64,000 nucleotides of DNA from Gymnothorax reevesii (taxonomy: Eukaryota > Chordata > Actinopteri > Anguilliformes > Muraenidae), in the NCBI GenBank assembly GCA_029721435.1, contig CM056574.1, positions 77,171,501-77,235,500 of the forward strand. The letters run 5' to 3'. Positions 22,001 to 33,719 of the stretch are shown piece after piece. Numbering within the stretch: the stretch's first letter is position 1; every line of letters begins with the position of its first letter. The translations under genes were made by a program, and so were the position numbers. A model generated the notes under the pieces. It was not told the origin of the DNA, ran no database searches, and worked only from the letters and a program-made list of their open reading frames with translations.

Positions 22001-23792
22001 TCAATGTACTGGACGGCACCACAACATCATCTTCTTTAGCCTTCTTGGCCATAGCACGAGTCACTGCGCAAGAAGGATACAGAGATGGGTCCTCATCCCC
22101 ATTTTCAGTGCTCGGCTGTGAAGTAAGATGTACAGGGGGAACTACTTTGCCCCCAGCCAGGTCATTGCCTAGCAACAGAGAAACACCCTTTATAGGTAGA
22201 CTTGACATAAGTCCCACCTTTACCTGTCCTGTAACTAAATCTGACTTCAAGAATATAGAGCGCAGGGGTACAGATACAGTCCTCCCTTCAATACCTTGTA
22301 CAAGTATGAAATCCCCTGAAGCGATCTCATCACGTAACTCCAAGGAGTCCATCAACAATAGTGACTGAGAAGCTCCGGTATCCCTTAGGATATATATGGG
22401 GACAGGAGTAGTATGCTCATTCAGAGCCACAAATCCCTCTGACACAAATGGAAGAAATTCCTCCCTCACGAAGTCAGCTGTATCAGGCTTTTTAGCCCCA
22501 CAAGAAGCAGGCAATTTAGCAGATTGGTTATCTACTACAGGGGTTTCTAACCTTGTTTTCACAAAGGCATTTGGTTTGGTATCCTTTTCTTTTTCTTTCT
22601 TAGCTTTAAGGAACCAACAGTTAGTTGTAACATGACCAGATTTCTTGCAATAACTGCAAACTAGACCACTTTTGTCACTGTCAGCTTTCACACTTTGATC
22701 AGACCTGTTACTGGATTTCTGAGCACCATCACCAGATTTGTCTTTGTCTTTGGGTGAGGAATCTTGGGTATCACCGTAACCCTTTTTCTGAAATTGGGAC
22801 CATCTATTATTACTGCTAGACTGAAATTTGGACTTATGTGTGAGAACATATTCATCTGCAAATTTGGCAGCTGATTGCAAATTCAGTGCTTGCTTCTCAT
22901 TAAGGTAGGTCTTAACATCATCTTTAACACAATTCTTGAATTCTTCAACTAACGCCATCTCTTTTAGTGAGTTGAAATCATCCTTGACCTCCATAGAAGT
23001 ACACCAACGCTCAAAGCAAACCTGCTTCTCATTAGCAAATTCAACATAAGTCTGATTTTCAGATTTCTTCAGACCTCTGAATTTCTGTCGGTAAGCCTCT
23101 GGAACCAACTCATAAGCTCTCAAAATAACCTTTTTGACAACCTCATAATCAGAGGAATCATCTGCAGACAAAGCCGAATAGGCTTGTTGAGCTTTACCCT
23201 TGAGGACAGTTTGCAACATCAGAGGCCAGTGTTCCCTTGGCCACTGGCAACTCTTTGCTACCTTTTCAAAACACTGGAAATAGTTGTCAACATCCTTTTC
23301 TGAAAATGGAGGCACCAGTTTTACCTCCTGACTGGCACAAAATTTATTTTTAGTTTCAATTTTAATTTTTAGTTGCTCCATTTGGAGTCTTTCTTCTCTA
23401 TCGAATTTCTCTAATTCAAAATCTCTCTGTCTCTGTCTCTCTCTTTCTGCTCTTTCCTCTTTCTCTCTCTCAAATTCTCTTTGTTTTTCTTCTCTTGCTA
23501 ATTTTTCTAACTCAAACTGCCTTTGTTTTTCTTTTTCTTCCCTTTCAATCTCTAGCATTTTTAATTTAAGTTCCATTTCTATATTTGGATTTTCCACTGG
23601 AAACTGTTCCAGATCTCCTGGTGCAAACACATTTTCATCAATGTAATATTCAACTATCTCTCTAGCCAGTCTTGCTTTTCGCATGGCTGGTTTTACCTCT
23701 GTCAGCTCCAACTGTCTGCAAATTTCTAGCAGTTCTGTCTTTTTAAAAGACTTCAAAACCCCTACGGTTGGTGATGCCAAGAAATCATCCAT
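19053..23792 (-). pseudogene. gag-pol of Gmr1-like copy A, two in-frame stops
   Basis: One frame of nearly 1,580 codons from the ATG at 23792. Gag: an N-terminal leucine-rich segment, a long charged coiled-coil (Glu/Arg/Lys-rich, 23350-23620), then a SCAN-like capsid region with LVPEAYRQKFRGLKKSENQ, and a CCHC knuckle CSYCKKSGHVTTNC. Protease: ILRDTGASQSLLL. Integrase: an HHCC finger split by a stop, DCVGPLPKTRSGNQYLL, QSDQGSNF and the catalytic Glu in QGALERFHST. RT: LPFGMKNAPATFQRM and AYIDDL. RNase H: AVDASDQACGSVLL and YTDHNPL. A TAA at 21606 interrupts the integrase N-terminus, and a TAG just above 20018 replaces the conserved Trp of KGYW in RT. Otherwise intact; it probably cannot move by itself. 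Confidence 0.92.
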
Positions 23793-23884
23793 TGCTGTTG
23801 TCAATATATATCTAGGAAAATTCACAAAAACAATTTAACAATTTGGAATGTTAGATTTTCAATAAATTACTCACACAATGGTCT

Positions 23885-23905
23885 ATCCCGGACCTTGAGC
23901 CCCCA
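23885..23905 (-). other. Primer-binding site, tRNA-Pro-like
   Basis: Minus strand TGGGGGCTC, AAGG, TCCGGGAT lies 3 nt from the LTR. The tRNA-Pro complement used by many retroelements is TGGGGGCTCGTCCGGGAT; this copy has a short insertion in the middle. Copy B has the uninterrupted start TGGGGGCTCGTCC. Confidence 0.65.
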
Positions 23906-23908
23906 ATT

Positions 23909-24400
23909 TGTTATGGCCCCTATTTGTTACTACATTCACAACACAACAGCAACAGCAAGGGATGACAAACACAGCTCCAACAACCAAAACACATCTAATT
24001 TTTAACAAAGACAAAGACTAAGCAACTAACAACTAAGACCAAGATTGAATTATGTACAAAACATAAATATTTACAGTCCCTTTTCGTGGGGGTGGCCTGG
24101 TGATGTCCTGGATGATGAAAATGCCCAAACCCAGGCAAAGAAATCCTCAAAAGAAACGTCACAGGTCCCGAACAGAACGGCAGGTCTGGTCATCTTCTTG
24201 CAATTTCTCCTACTACTTTACTGTCTCAATTCTTTTCCTTATATACTCTTTTGCAGACCCCACCCACATTTAGACCTCTTTTTTTTAATTTTCTGAGACT
24301 TGCCCCAGACATGTCCAGGACATGTCTAAACATGACTCCAGTCTGAGCTTAACAAAAAAAAGGTAAATACTGCCATCTAGTGGCCTATATTCACATTACA
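23909..24400 (-). repeat. 5' LTR of copy A
   Basis: 492 bp, near-identical to 18428-18919. On the minus strand it would carry promoter and transcription start for the element; its inner border is three bases from the primer-binding site. Confidence 0.93.
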
Positions 24401-25052
24401 CTAGTGAGAGAAATAGTCTCTAATTATGTCAAGTGGACTCTGTGGACACATTCAACTGTTCAGTTATTTTATTCTCATTTTGTGTTACAACACGTCAGCA
24501 GAGTTCTCCTTCACTGCCAAAGTGCCAAACCCTTAAACTTCTCGAATCATCATTTAATGCTGCACTAATCACAGAGCCAAACAATGAATTAACCATTCTA
24601 TCTTGTGAAGCCTATAAAGTCAAATCGCTTCAAAAATTCCACTCTCCTTCACCAAAATATTTTGAGTTAAAAATCAGTGAACAATGTAAGATTCGACCTT
24701 CTGGACGAACCACATAGCACTGTATAATACTCAAGACACACACAAAATTTCACAAGTAAAACCATATTTTGTTTACTTGGATTTGATTAAGAGCGCAAGC
24801 ATGATTTAATCATTCCTTACCGTAAATGCAGCAGTATAGGGGCGCTGCAATTAGATAACTGTACTCATATTCTTAATTCAAATTTCAAAAGTGGGGATAG
24901 CCATTGGCCAAATGGACCCAGTTCTCCCAACACCCCTGGTGCTTATTATTAATCCTTTTACTGCTTCTGCAATAAAGATTTTGAATATAACACAGATTTT
25001 TGGACGAGACCCTAAATGAGTGAAAGTCTTTGCCTGGCTTGGTCCAGCTCAC
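24401..25052. other. dscam: Intronic sequence, nothing recognised
   Basis: Part of the intron downstream of the Ig4 exon. No element or reading frame with a recognisable motif. Confidence 0.5.
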
Positions 25053-25328
25053 CTTCTAGGACAACCTGTACCATGTCTTGGGCAGACATCTTGCCGTGGC
25101 GAGCGAAGCACTGGTAGGCGCCACCGTCACTCTTGGCCATGCCCTCCATTACCAGGTTCTCACGGTTGGCACCGGTGATGCGCACATTATTCCCGGGATG
25201 GATGATCTCTCCATTGCGGTACCAGATGAGCTCATACTCATCAGAGCCACTAACGCTGCAGGAGAGGGACACCTGGCTGCCCACGCTGCCCTTCACCTTG
25301 CGTGGGCTCACCACTACCTTCAAGGGCT
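25053..25328 (-). CDS. dscam: DSCAM exon, Ig4 domain
   Basis: 276 bp (92 codons), phase 1 at both ends. The acceptor is TCTTGCAG and the donor is GAAG|GTGAGC. The peptide carries [19 protein letters not shown], the Ig tryptophan in LIWYRNGE, and the second cysteine in [12 protein letters not shown], ending in [10 protein letters not shown]. The [18 protein letters not shown] string is very close to my recollection of vertebrate DSCAM Ig4. In the N-terminal horseshoe of DSCAM-type proteins, Ig1-4 pack together and contribute to homophilic binding. It joins in frame to the Ig3 exon through a CAG codon split across the intron. The next downstream exon is not visible in 1-25052. Confidence 0.93.
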
Positions 25329-25577
25329 CTGCAAGACAAAAGTTTTGCAGGATGCCTTTCTTGCTTCTCATTCTTGTTGACTAATAAAATATTTTTTTCC
25401 CCCTGTCCACAACTACAACTATACCATCATGTGGACAGAGCACACTCATCAATATTAGATCAGATGTATATATATATTTTTTTAGTTGGCTGCTTTGTAT
25501 CATCACGATACAGACTATTGAAAACGCAGGTCTCTTAAACATTTGCCAAAACTAGGACAATGGGGGTTGTAACTCAC

Positions 25578-25856
25578 GTTTCACCAGGAGGCGGCCCACA
25601 ACTTCGGCGTTTCCGTAGCTGTTCCACACTTCACACACATAGCTGCCACTGTCGCTGGGCTGTGCGTTCTCAATCAGCAGTCCTGTAACACTTTGGTGAA
25701 AGCGGCTGTCTGGCTCCAGGGGGCTGTTGTCCTTCAGCCAGCGGTATTTTGGGGATGGGTGACCGGACGCCTTGCAGGGGAGTTCCACCCGATGGCCAGC
25801 CATGAGCTCACGGCGCTCAAAGCCATCTAGGATCACCGGTTCAGAGTTTGTTGGAT
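25578..25856 (-). CDS. dscam: DSCAM exon, Ig3 domain
   Basis: 279 bp (93 codons), phase 1 at both ends. The acceptor on the minus strand is CCCACAG and the donor is AAC|GTGAGT. The translation begins [12 protein letters not shown] and contains the paired Ig cysteines (VELPCKASG and SYVCEVWN), the central tryptophan (YRWLKD) and the DSGSYVC signature of an I-set domain, followed by GRLLVK. With the preceding exon it encodes an uninterrupted extracellular segment. No frameshift or stop is seen and splice sites are intact, so it should be functional. The intron towards the next exon (25329-25577) is only 249 bp, whereas the upstream intron is about 37 kb. The motif ILDGFxRRxxMAGxRVELPC favours DSCAM over DSCAML1. 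Confidence 0.93.
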
Positions 25857-26189
25857 CTGTGGGAGGGATGGGAGAGGATGTTTGTTTCATTGACCTTCCC
25901 ACAGGATGTGCAACACTGGAGAACTTGAGATGTTTTTTGGGGGAAGAGGTTTGTGTTCACATTGATGTTTTGCTTTCCATTGTGGAAAAAAGAGAAACAC
26001 TAAATAACTTAGCCTTGATGAATCAGAGTTTGCAGTTTAAGGTTATGGTTAATGGGTAAGAGGGTTCAGGGTTACACACCAGCATAAGGCTTCAGAGGCA
26101 GGGTGGTAGATTGGATGGATTACGTTGGGCTGAGCTGACAGGCTCACTCATTGGATTGTAATGCAACCTGGTTTGAGTAGCAGACAATA

Positions 26190-26310
26190 GTGTTTCATTA
26201 AAGCAAGCTGGTCGTGGGTTGAAATCTGGCCTGGGGCCTTTCTATGTGAAGTTATTATTGTCATGTTTGGGTTTCTGCTGGGAACTCTGGACCGAGTTTG
26301 AGAACCACTG
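26190..26310. repeat. tRNA-SINE-like and hAT-end fragments
   Basis: GCTGGTCGTGGGTTGAAATC and CCTGGGGCCTTTCTATGTG resemble the B-box-like part and following motif of fish tRNA-derived SINEs. It is followed by GACCGAGTTTGAGAACCACTG, the standard 3' end of a fish hAT family. Neither is complete. The rest of 25857-27520 holds no recognised element. Confidence 0.45.
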
Positions 26311-27520
26311 CACTAAGTGATGCTTTGGATATAAATCGTTGTGTAGATTTCTTTACAAGAATTTCAACAGGAACTGTGCCTCAAATCTGCACAAGACAGA
26401 GGTGATGAATTCCAAAAATTTTTGCTTTTCATTATTGTGGGCTATCTTTTGAAGACTAATGAGTACAGTAGTTTCAGGGGGTTGGCAAGTATTTTGAATT
26501 TATGCAGCCTCTGTCTGGTGAAAGAGAAACTTGACATTGAAACGTGCATTGTATCGTGTGCAAAGAGTCAAAAAATTGGCAAAAAGGACTTGGAACTTGA
26601 GTTACATACCACGTAGTTTCGTCTTTATGCAAATCATATATGATGTGTACTGCCATGAGCAACAGGCTCCTGCTAGCCTCAACAAGTGATAATGTGTAAA
26701 AGAGACCATTTCTAATGGATTTAAGCCAGGCTATGTCAGTCATTCCTGTTGGCAACACCAAAAGGAAGATTAGGAATAGCCTATTTATAAATGAGTAGAC
26801 ACCTGATAAGAGAAGTGTGCAACAGGATGTGGGCCAAAAGATACAGCTGAAAAGCCTTGTGAGACAGAAGCCCAGATGTGTGCCCAGATTTTAACCGAAA
26901 TGAATAAAAAGAAAGGGTTAAAGTTAAAATTTATTGGAGCTAAAATGTCCTTATGAGGATTATTAAACTCTGATTTAAAAGGGGAAGTATGAAATGGAAC
27001 TTGGCTAAAAGGTGGACATGGACATAATTTGCACAATTTGTGTGTACACAGATATTGATTAAATGCTGAAATATGACAAATTAAAGGGTTAATATCTGCA
27101 TGGAATGAAAAGGTCCCCAAGCTTTTTATTGGCAAAATTTAAATTTCCTATGTGGATAAAGCAGATACCGGTGAAGGTCCACCTGGGGGGCCAAGTAGGT
27201 TTCAGTGGGCGTGGCTCGAAGTTGGGTGACCACGCCCATCTACCCCAATTTTGGTTCCTCATTCTACTTCCTGCATAAAGGTCCCAAAACTTCTATTGCT
27301 GATTATTGATGTTTGGCATGCAAAGATTGGAGATTAGTTGTAATTCGTTTGGGACCTCTATGTAGGATGGAACTTGGACCCAAGTTCTATGTGTCAGAAA
27401 TGGCTTATGACTTCAGGTGGCGCTAGCATCAACCCACATGGAGGTCCCAGGATTTTTTTCACTTCAAGTTGCAGACCACCAACTATAGTTACAAGAATAA
27501 TTGATAAATCACTGATTTAA

Positions 27521-28814
27521 CCTCTTAAGCCCGAATGCCCCCAGCACCAGTGGCAATCAATAAAAATCATAAATAAGGAAGGTTGTCTTATAGAAAAATC
27601 ATCATTCGGCAAATCCACTTAACAAGAAAAAATTCAGCAAAAAGCTTATGCTGATCATTTTTCCCTCAACCGAACGCAATTCAAGCATCAAGAAAGTTAG
27701 TAAGCTTGTCATAAAACATTGAAGAAAATAATATCAGTGCTCAATCACTGGCAATTCTTCGGAATTTGTGCTAGGCATACAAATGATACATCAAATGAAA
27801 GAGAAATGTCCACAGAATCCAACAGTGTAAGCCATGTCATTTTAAACTGACAGCTCACTGAAAGAACACTGCAGGCATACACTTTGCACTCGGCGCTGAG
27901 CAAAAATGTTTTCTTACCTTTGATATTTTGTGATTTTAAAAAAACTGTGTTCGAGGGTAAATCTGTGCTGGCTATTGTTAGTCCAATGTGTCCGTTTATA
28001 GTGAAACTATATCTTCCAGTCTCCATGCATGCTTTTTCCATGGAGCTGCCTCCAATTAGGTCAGGTCTTGATCATTCCCCTTACACATGTATTTTCTTCT
28101 CTGTGATTGTCTTGTAATGCTGTAAGTTTGACTTTGTGGGTGGCCATTTGATTCTATGGGGTCTGACGTTTCCAACGAGCCCTCGTCCACTGAAATAGCA
28201 CAAACCTAGCCTGAGATGGAGCCTTGCGGCCCCAGTGCAATGAATGCAGCAATACAGCCGCAAAGCGGATTGCTTGTTGATGATAATGCTTTAATTTTCC
28301 ACGAAATATTCAACAGTCGTTTTCAAAGTAGTCTTCACAGTTGCGTCTGACTGCCAATCCTTGCCTGATTATGCTCAAGTACTAATGATATCATGGCAAT
28401 GCGGACGCAATGCTGGGGTTCATGACATGTTATGCTGTCTCACTGCTTAGAATTGCGGAATAGACTTCTCTAATTTTGCTCTGATTGACTTGATTTCAAG
28501 ACAATTTAGCACAGATAATGGTAAGTTTCTGTGCTGTAATTTTTAGAGGTTTCAAACTGCAATTAAATCATTTCAAAAAGGATAAAAATAAAATATTGTT
28601 CGATGGAAATGAGATCTTTCATTTATGCTGTGTTCCATCTTCAATTACCCTGAATCAGTGACATATATACAAATTTTTACGCTATGGGAAAAAATTCCAA
28701 GGTGTTACTTCATTATGATAACAAGATCATTCAAATGGACCAAGTAGTTGCAGAGATATTCCCATTTCATTTTGGACATGTCATTTTCGTGCCAGAGGCT
28801 CAGGGCTTAAGAGG
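27521..28814. mobile_element. piggyBac-like non-autonomous element
   Basis: TTAA duplications (27517-27520 and 28815-28818) flank CCTCTTAAGCCC on the left and its mirror GGGCTTAAGAGG on the right. CCY ends and a TTAA target are the piggyBac signature. The 1.29-kb interior has no recognisable transposase; an open frame of 98 codons at 27745-28041 (minus) has no motif and is not called. Confidence 0.7.
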
Positions 28815-29029
28815 TTAATTAAAAATCAATTTCCTCTAAATCAAGCTTCCACAATTAATGGTACCCTCAAAGATTATTGTAAATAAGATATATTAAAATT
28901 AAAACAGGTATTAAATTCCACTTATTTATGTTTGATCTAAGTGCTAAGCAACTATATTGAGCCATTACATACAAGAAACTGTTGAAAGCCTCGAAAACCT
29001 CCAGGGCAGGGGAAGCCACTGAATTTTGC

Positions 29030-29440
29030 ACCCCAGGATACTGAGGAAGATGGTAAGAGAAGCAACAAAATCCCCAAAGAATCACTGTGAAGGAATTGCA
29101 GGCCTTGGTGGCATCTAGGGGTGAACCAGGCTTCAAAAAGCACCATCAGATGCCACCTCCACAATCACAGGCATTTTGGAAGGGTTGCCAGAAGCAAGCA
29201 CCTGGAATTTGCCAAACATCATTAAAGTTATGACTGGAACAAGGTGCTTTGGTCAGATGAGACTAAAATTGTGTTCAGATATAGCATTGGCATGTTTGAT
29301 GTTAAAACAGAGATGCGTACACCGAGAAGCACCTCATACCTATGGTGCAAAATGATGGTGGATCAATGATGTTTAGGGGCTGTTATAATTCAAGAGGTCC
29401 AGGGGCACTAGTTAAGATGAATGGCATAATGAATTCCACC
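29030..29440 (+). pseudogene. Degenerate Tc1-like transposase fragment
   Basis: Forward-strand words ATCATTAAAGTTATGACTGG, GGTGCTTTGGTCAGATGAGA, CTATGGTGCAAAATGATGG and GGATCAATGATGTTTAGGGG correspond to the central Tc1 transposase region around WSDET and the KHGGGSIMLWG motif. Frames shift repeatedly and no TIRs are found. 29440-30110 has nothing further recognised. Confidence 0.6.
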
Positions 29441-30109
29441 AGGGCATTTCCATGGTGACTCACATTACATTTTTGTGCATTTACAAATTTATGTTTTGGC
29501 CTGTACGTTGTGATGATGAATGTTCGAACCCCATCATGAGCATGCAGAAAGGTGTTGGTAAAAGCTAAAAAAGGGTACGAACAAAAATATTCTTTTGATT
29601 TCATGTCTTTAATTAACACTAATTATAGCGAGACTCACGGTGCACAAAAAGGACAACACAAACTATACAAGATAGAAAATAATTAATACTGTCGGTGTTC
29701 ATTTAAAGTGTACTGAAGGGAAATAAAAGTTTCCAGCCAATAAGTTGAGATATCATGTAATGAGCATGTATCCTGTTACTGTGACTCCGTTACAGATTGT
29801 CCAGTATCATTTCAATGCATAAAATGAAAAACAGGGCAAAGTTAACCAGCAGAAAAAGATATTTCTGCGTCTAAACACTAATGGAGAAACAATATGGGTA
29901 TTACAGAGCAAAAATTCCCATACCTGGCACTACCTCGGGTGAATTATGGTGGTCAGTCAATGAATGAACTCCTTATTATGGGTAGGTGCATTAGTTACAG
30001 ATATATTGTAGGTAGAACAATGTAAGACTGTAATGAATATACTCTGAAACACTAGACAAAACAAAAAAATGTTGAACCCCTTTGCGCAGAAGCTTGTCAA
30101 TCTTCCTGC

Positions 30110-30555
30110 CAGCGTTGTTTCCTGCCACTCTCAGTGATTATTGAATCATTAGTTCTGTTTTCTCATTGGCTTAGTTCATGTATGTCTTCACTATTTAGTT
30201 CCTGGTTTGTTTAAGTTTCTTGTCTGTCAGATCACTTGGTTACCTTTAGCTAATCTCTAATTCGGCTGTTTTTCCCCTTTCAGGAAGCAATATTCTCCCC
30301 TTTGGGCGCTGGCGCGCTCTCACGCCTCTAATACTGTACTCCCTATATTTCTCCACTTCAGGAGCTTGCGTAATTCTACCTTTAAAATTATTGTATTGGA
30401 ATTTGCCAGTATTCTACCCTTTAGGAGCACGCATTCCTTTTTGTATTTTTGTAATTCTCTTGCCATTGTCTCTATTTTGTGCTGCATATCCAATAAACCA
30501 GTTGTTCTGCCTGCTACTCGACGCTTGAGGTCTAATCCTGTTCCGACACGTAACA
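30110..30555 (+). repeat. Possible solo LTR
   Basis: The segment has an AATAAA-type signal (TCCAATAAACCAG) about 60 bp before an ending in CACGTAACA, with CTACTCGACGCTTGAGGTC between. This 3' arrangement is typical of an LTR R-U5 region in fish repeats. The 5' border (TGTTTCC near 30117) and target duplication are not certain. Confidence 0.35.
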
Positions 30556-30708
30556 ATATGGCTATTAATGTGTTACCCAATTAAAGGCTTTATAATTCAG
30601 GATTTGAGCTTCATATATGTAGAGGGGAGAAAGGACTTAAATGAGACAAGACGTGTCTAAATTAATTAACATTTAGAATTCCATCGCATTTCAGTTCTTT
30701 TCATAATA

Positions 30709-32338
30709 CACTCAACAAAAATATAAACGCAACACTTTTGTTTTTGCTCCCATTTGTCATGAGATGGACTCAAAGATCTAAAATTCATTCCAGATACACA
30801 ATATTACCATTTCTCTCAAACACTGTTCACAAATCTGTCTAAATGTGTGATAGTGAGCACTTTTGCTTTGCTGAGGCAATCCATCCCACCTCACAGGTGT
30901 GCCACATCAAGATGCTCATCAGACACCATGTTTAGTGCACATGTGTACCTTAGACTGTCCACAATAAAAGGCCACCCTGAAATGCGCAGTTTTTGCTTTA
31001 TTGGGGGTCTGGGGACTCAGAACCAGTCAGTATCTGGTGTGACCACCATTTGCCTCATGCAGTGCAACACATCTTCTTCGCATAGAGTTTATCAGATTGT
31101 CAATTGTGGCCTATGGAATGTTGGTCCACTCCTCTTCAATGGCTGTGCGAAGTTGCTGGATATTAGTGGAAACTGGTACGCGCTGTTGTATACGCCGGTC
31201 AAGCGCATCCCGAACATGCTCAATGGGTGACATGTCCGGTGAGTATGCTGGCCATGCAAGAACTGGGACATTTTCAGCTTCCAAGAATTGTGTACAGATC
31301 CTTGCAACATGGGGCCGTGCATTATCTTGCTGAAACATGAGGTGATGTTCATGGATGTATGGTACAACAATGGGCCTCAGGATCTCATCATGGTATCTCT
31401 GTGCATTCAAAATGCCATCAATAAAATGCACCTGTGTTCTTCGTCCATAACAGATGCCTGCCCATACCATAACCCCAGCACCACCATGGGCCACTCGGTC
31501 AATAACATTCACATCAGCAAAGCGCTCACCCACACCACGCCACACACGCTGTCTGCCATCTGCCCTGAACAATGTAAACCGAGATTCATCCATGAAGAGA
31601 ACACCTCTCCAACGTGCCAGACGCCATCGAATGTGGGCATTTGCCCACTCAAGTCTGTTACGGCAACGATATGGAGTCAGGTTAAGACCCCGATGAGGAC
31701 GAAGAGCATGCAGTTGAGCTTCCCTGAGACGGTTTCTGACAGTTTGTGCAGAAATTCTTTGGTTATGCAAACCAATTGTTTCAGCAGCTGTCTCAGTAGC
31801 TGGTCTCAGAAGATCTTGGAGGTGAACCTGCTGGATGTGGAGGTCCGGGGCTGGTGTGGTTACACGTGGTCTGCGGTTGTGAGGCCAGTTGGATGTACTG
31901 CCATATTCTCTGAAACGCCTTTGGAGACGGCTTATGGTGGAGAAATGAACATTCAATGCCCGAGCAACAGATCTGGTTGACATTCCTGCTGTCAGCATGC
32001 CAATTGCACGCTCCGTCAATGCTTGCGCCATCTGTGGCATTTTGCTGTGAGACAAAACTGCACATTTCAGGGTGGCCTTTTATTGTGGACAGTCTAAGGT
32101 ACACCTGTGCACTAATCATGGTGTCTGATGAGCATCTTGATGTGGCACACCTGAGAGGTGGGATGGATTGTCTCAGCAAAGCAAAAGTGCTCACTATCAC
32201 ACATTTAGACAGATTTGTGAACAATGTTTGAGAGAAATGGTAATATTGTGTATCTGGAATGAATTTTAGATCTTTGAGTCCATCTCATGACAAATGGGAG
32301 CAAAAACAAAAGTGTTGCGTTTATATTTTTGTTGAGTG
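30709..32338 (-). mobile_element. Complete Tc1-like transposon
   Basis: TA duplications at 30707-30708 and 32339-32340 flank a 1,630-bp element. Its ends start CACTCAACAAAAATATAAAC, and the inverted arms extend about 280 bp (for example AGACTGTCCACAATAAAAGG near 30953 mirrored at 32078), unusually long for Tc1, where 30 to 250 bp is common. The transposase lies between them on the minus strand. Confidence 0.92.
31111..32040 (-). pseudogene. Tc1-like DD34E transposase, late premature stop
   Basis: 309 codons from the ATG at 32040 (MPQMAQALTERAIGML). The N-terminus is a paired-like helix-turn-helix (MSTRSVARALNVHFSTISRL), followed by a second DNA-binding helix region with a GRPR-like basic stretch (HNRRPRVTTP). 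Catalytic residues are D in LFMDESRF, D in FQQDNARPH and E in SPDMSPIEH; I count 34 residues between the last two, so DD34E. A TAG replaces the Gln of NIPQ and removes about 25 C-terminal residues, still readable downstream as NSMRRRCVALHEANGGHTRY. The catalytic core is intact, and whether the shortened protein acts is unknown. Confidence 0.9.
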
Positions 32339-32340
32339 TA

Positions 32341-33106
32341 AGTAAGGGCAATAAACGCAAAAACTTATCATGAAAATTCCACTGTGAAATAATAAAAGAA
32401 ATACTGAGAATTGAAAAATGGCTTGGAGTTAGACCAATACATTTCTGGGATCATTAACTCCTTGACCACAAGTATACTTCATTTGACAGTGATTTTTTTT
32501 TGTTATTAACTGTTTATAAGCCAAATAAGATAGCTCTCCAAGTGTTTTCTGAGTTGTCAAAGCCTTCAAAATTACGCACTGTCAAATCACAAAATAACCA
32601 TATGTTTAACACAAATTAAGTTTTGACTCATGAAGTTCAATATGAAGAAATAATTTTCTGGCAGAATTCGGCATGACTTATCAATATTGGCATGGATGGA
32701 CATCAGTAGTCACCAGTAACCTCTCCTAACTAAGAACATGCCTTTTCTCCATGATGAAGTTCAAGGTTTTGTCCATTTTTCTACGAAGCCGCATCAGCAA
32801 GCACACACTCATTAAAGGAACTGCTTATTTTACGGTCTGAATATTCACCCTGCAATAGAACCCTTGCTATTCACAAATCCGAACATTCAAGCAAAATAGA
32901 AACTTGTATAAACACTTTTCATGCCGTATAAGGATAACTCATGAACACAGTAATATCTGAAATATACCTAATTTAAACAAAACAGATATTCCACTATCAG
33001 GAAAAAAAAGAAGTAGTTCTGGTCTCCCAAAGCTTTAGAGTAAGTACTCATAGCTAGTTTGCTGGGATTTTGCTTCCTTAAACAATATGTGTTTTAAACA
33101 GTAATG
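32341..33106. other. dscam: Intronic sequence, nothing recognised
   Basis: No repeat or coding signal identified. Confidence 0.5.
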
Positions 33107-33158
33107 TACACTACCCCTCAAAAGTTTGGGATCACTTGGAAATTTTCTTGTTTTCCAG
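33107..33158 (+). mobile_element. Tc1-like end fragment
   Basis: TACACTACCCCTCAAAAGTT and GGGATCACTTGGAAATTTTC are the outer ~50 bp of another fish Tc1 subfamily. It is cut by the DIRS fragment that follows. Confidence 0.6.
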
Positions 33159-33718
33159 GGGCAGACTGGAGACAATCCAGGATGCCCTAGCAGCGATCTA
33201 GGTAGGGTGCAAGGTCCCCTACATTCGACTCTTAAGACTGGCAGGGCTGTTGACGGCAGCAACCTCTGTCATTCAACTCGGCATGCTGAACCTACGCTTT
33301 TTTCAGCTATGGCTGATCGGATTGCGCCTGTCTGCAGTTCACCACAAGCAGACCATAGTACATGTAACAGACAGCTGCAACTCATCTCTGCCCCAATGGA
33401 GGCAGGAGGACTTCCTACTGTTCGGCGTGAAGATGGGCCCACCCCCTGCTTGCAGGGAAGTGGTCACAATGAATGCCTCCCTCATGGGTTGGGTTGGGCT
33501 ATGGCAGCGCCAAGGAGTGAGAGGTCAATGGGACCCTCATATAAAACGATGCCATGTAAACCTCCTAAAACTGAAAGCTGTCTTCCTGACCTTGAAACAC
33601 TTCGAGCATGTCCTGAGGAGGAAACGTGCTAGTCAGGACCGACAACACCTCAGTGGTGTTTCACATAAATCATCAGGGTGGCACGAGATCCTTCCCATCT
33701 CTTCAGCTGACATCAGGA
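33159..33718 (+). pseudogene. DIRS-type retrotransposon fragment (RT end and RNase H)
   Basis: Forward frames give LLTAATSVIQLGMLNLRFFQ-like text (here as TAATSVIQLGMLNLRFFQLW), then VTMNASLMGWVGLWQRQG, then NLLKLKAVFLTLKHFEHVL, and finally VRTDNTSVVFHINHQGGT. This is the RT-thumb to RNase H stretch of fish DIRS1-like elements (tyrosine-recombinase retrotransposons). It needs one frame change near 33630. The tyrosine recombinase and termini are absent. Confidence 0.75.
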
Positions 33719-33719
33719 G

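Larger units (their letters stand above)
18428..24400 (-). mobile_element. Gmr1-like LTR retrotransposon, copy A
   Basis: A complete 5,973-bp provirus-like element on the minus strand: two 492-bp LTRs (TG...CA), primer-binding site, one gag-pol frame, and a purine-rich tract before the 3' LTR. By eye the LTRs differ at only about two positions, so the insertion is recent. The domain order is Gag, protease, integrase, reverse transcriptase, RNase H. Integrase before RT is the copia-like order otherwise rare in Ty3/gypsy elements and characteristic of the Gmr1 group, first described from cod. Flanking 4-mers CAAG and CTAG agree at three of four positions, so a target duplication is uncertain. 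Confidence 0.9.

Noticed and set aside
23350..23620. Simple-sequence repeat (TCTCTCTTT) in the retrotransposon
   Set aside because: It encodes the charged coiled coil of Gag in an open frame, so it is coding and not an independent microsatellite feature.
26190..26260. tRNA gene
   Set aside because: Only a B-box-like GGGTTGAAATC is present within a SINE-type repeat; no cloverleaf can be formed.
27745..28041. 98-codon minus-strand frame inside the piggyBac-like element
   Set aside because: No transposase motif, no repeat of the frame elsewhere; length is within chance for AT-rich DNA.
31288..31980. Long plus-strand open frame (230 codons)
   Set aside because: It is the antisense shadow of the Tc1 transposase; no motif of its own.
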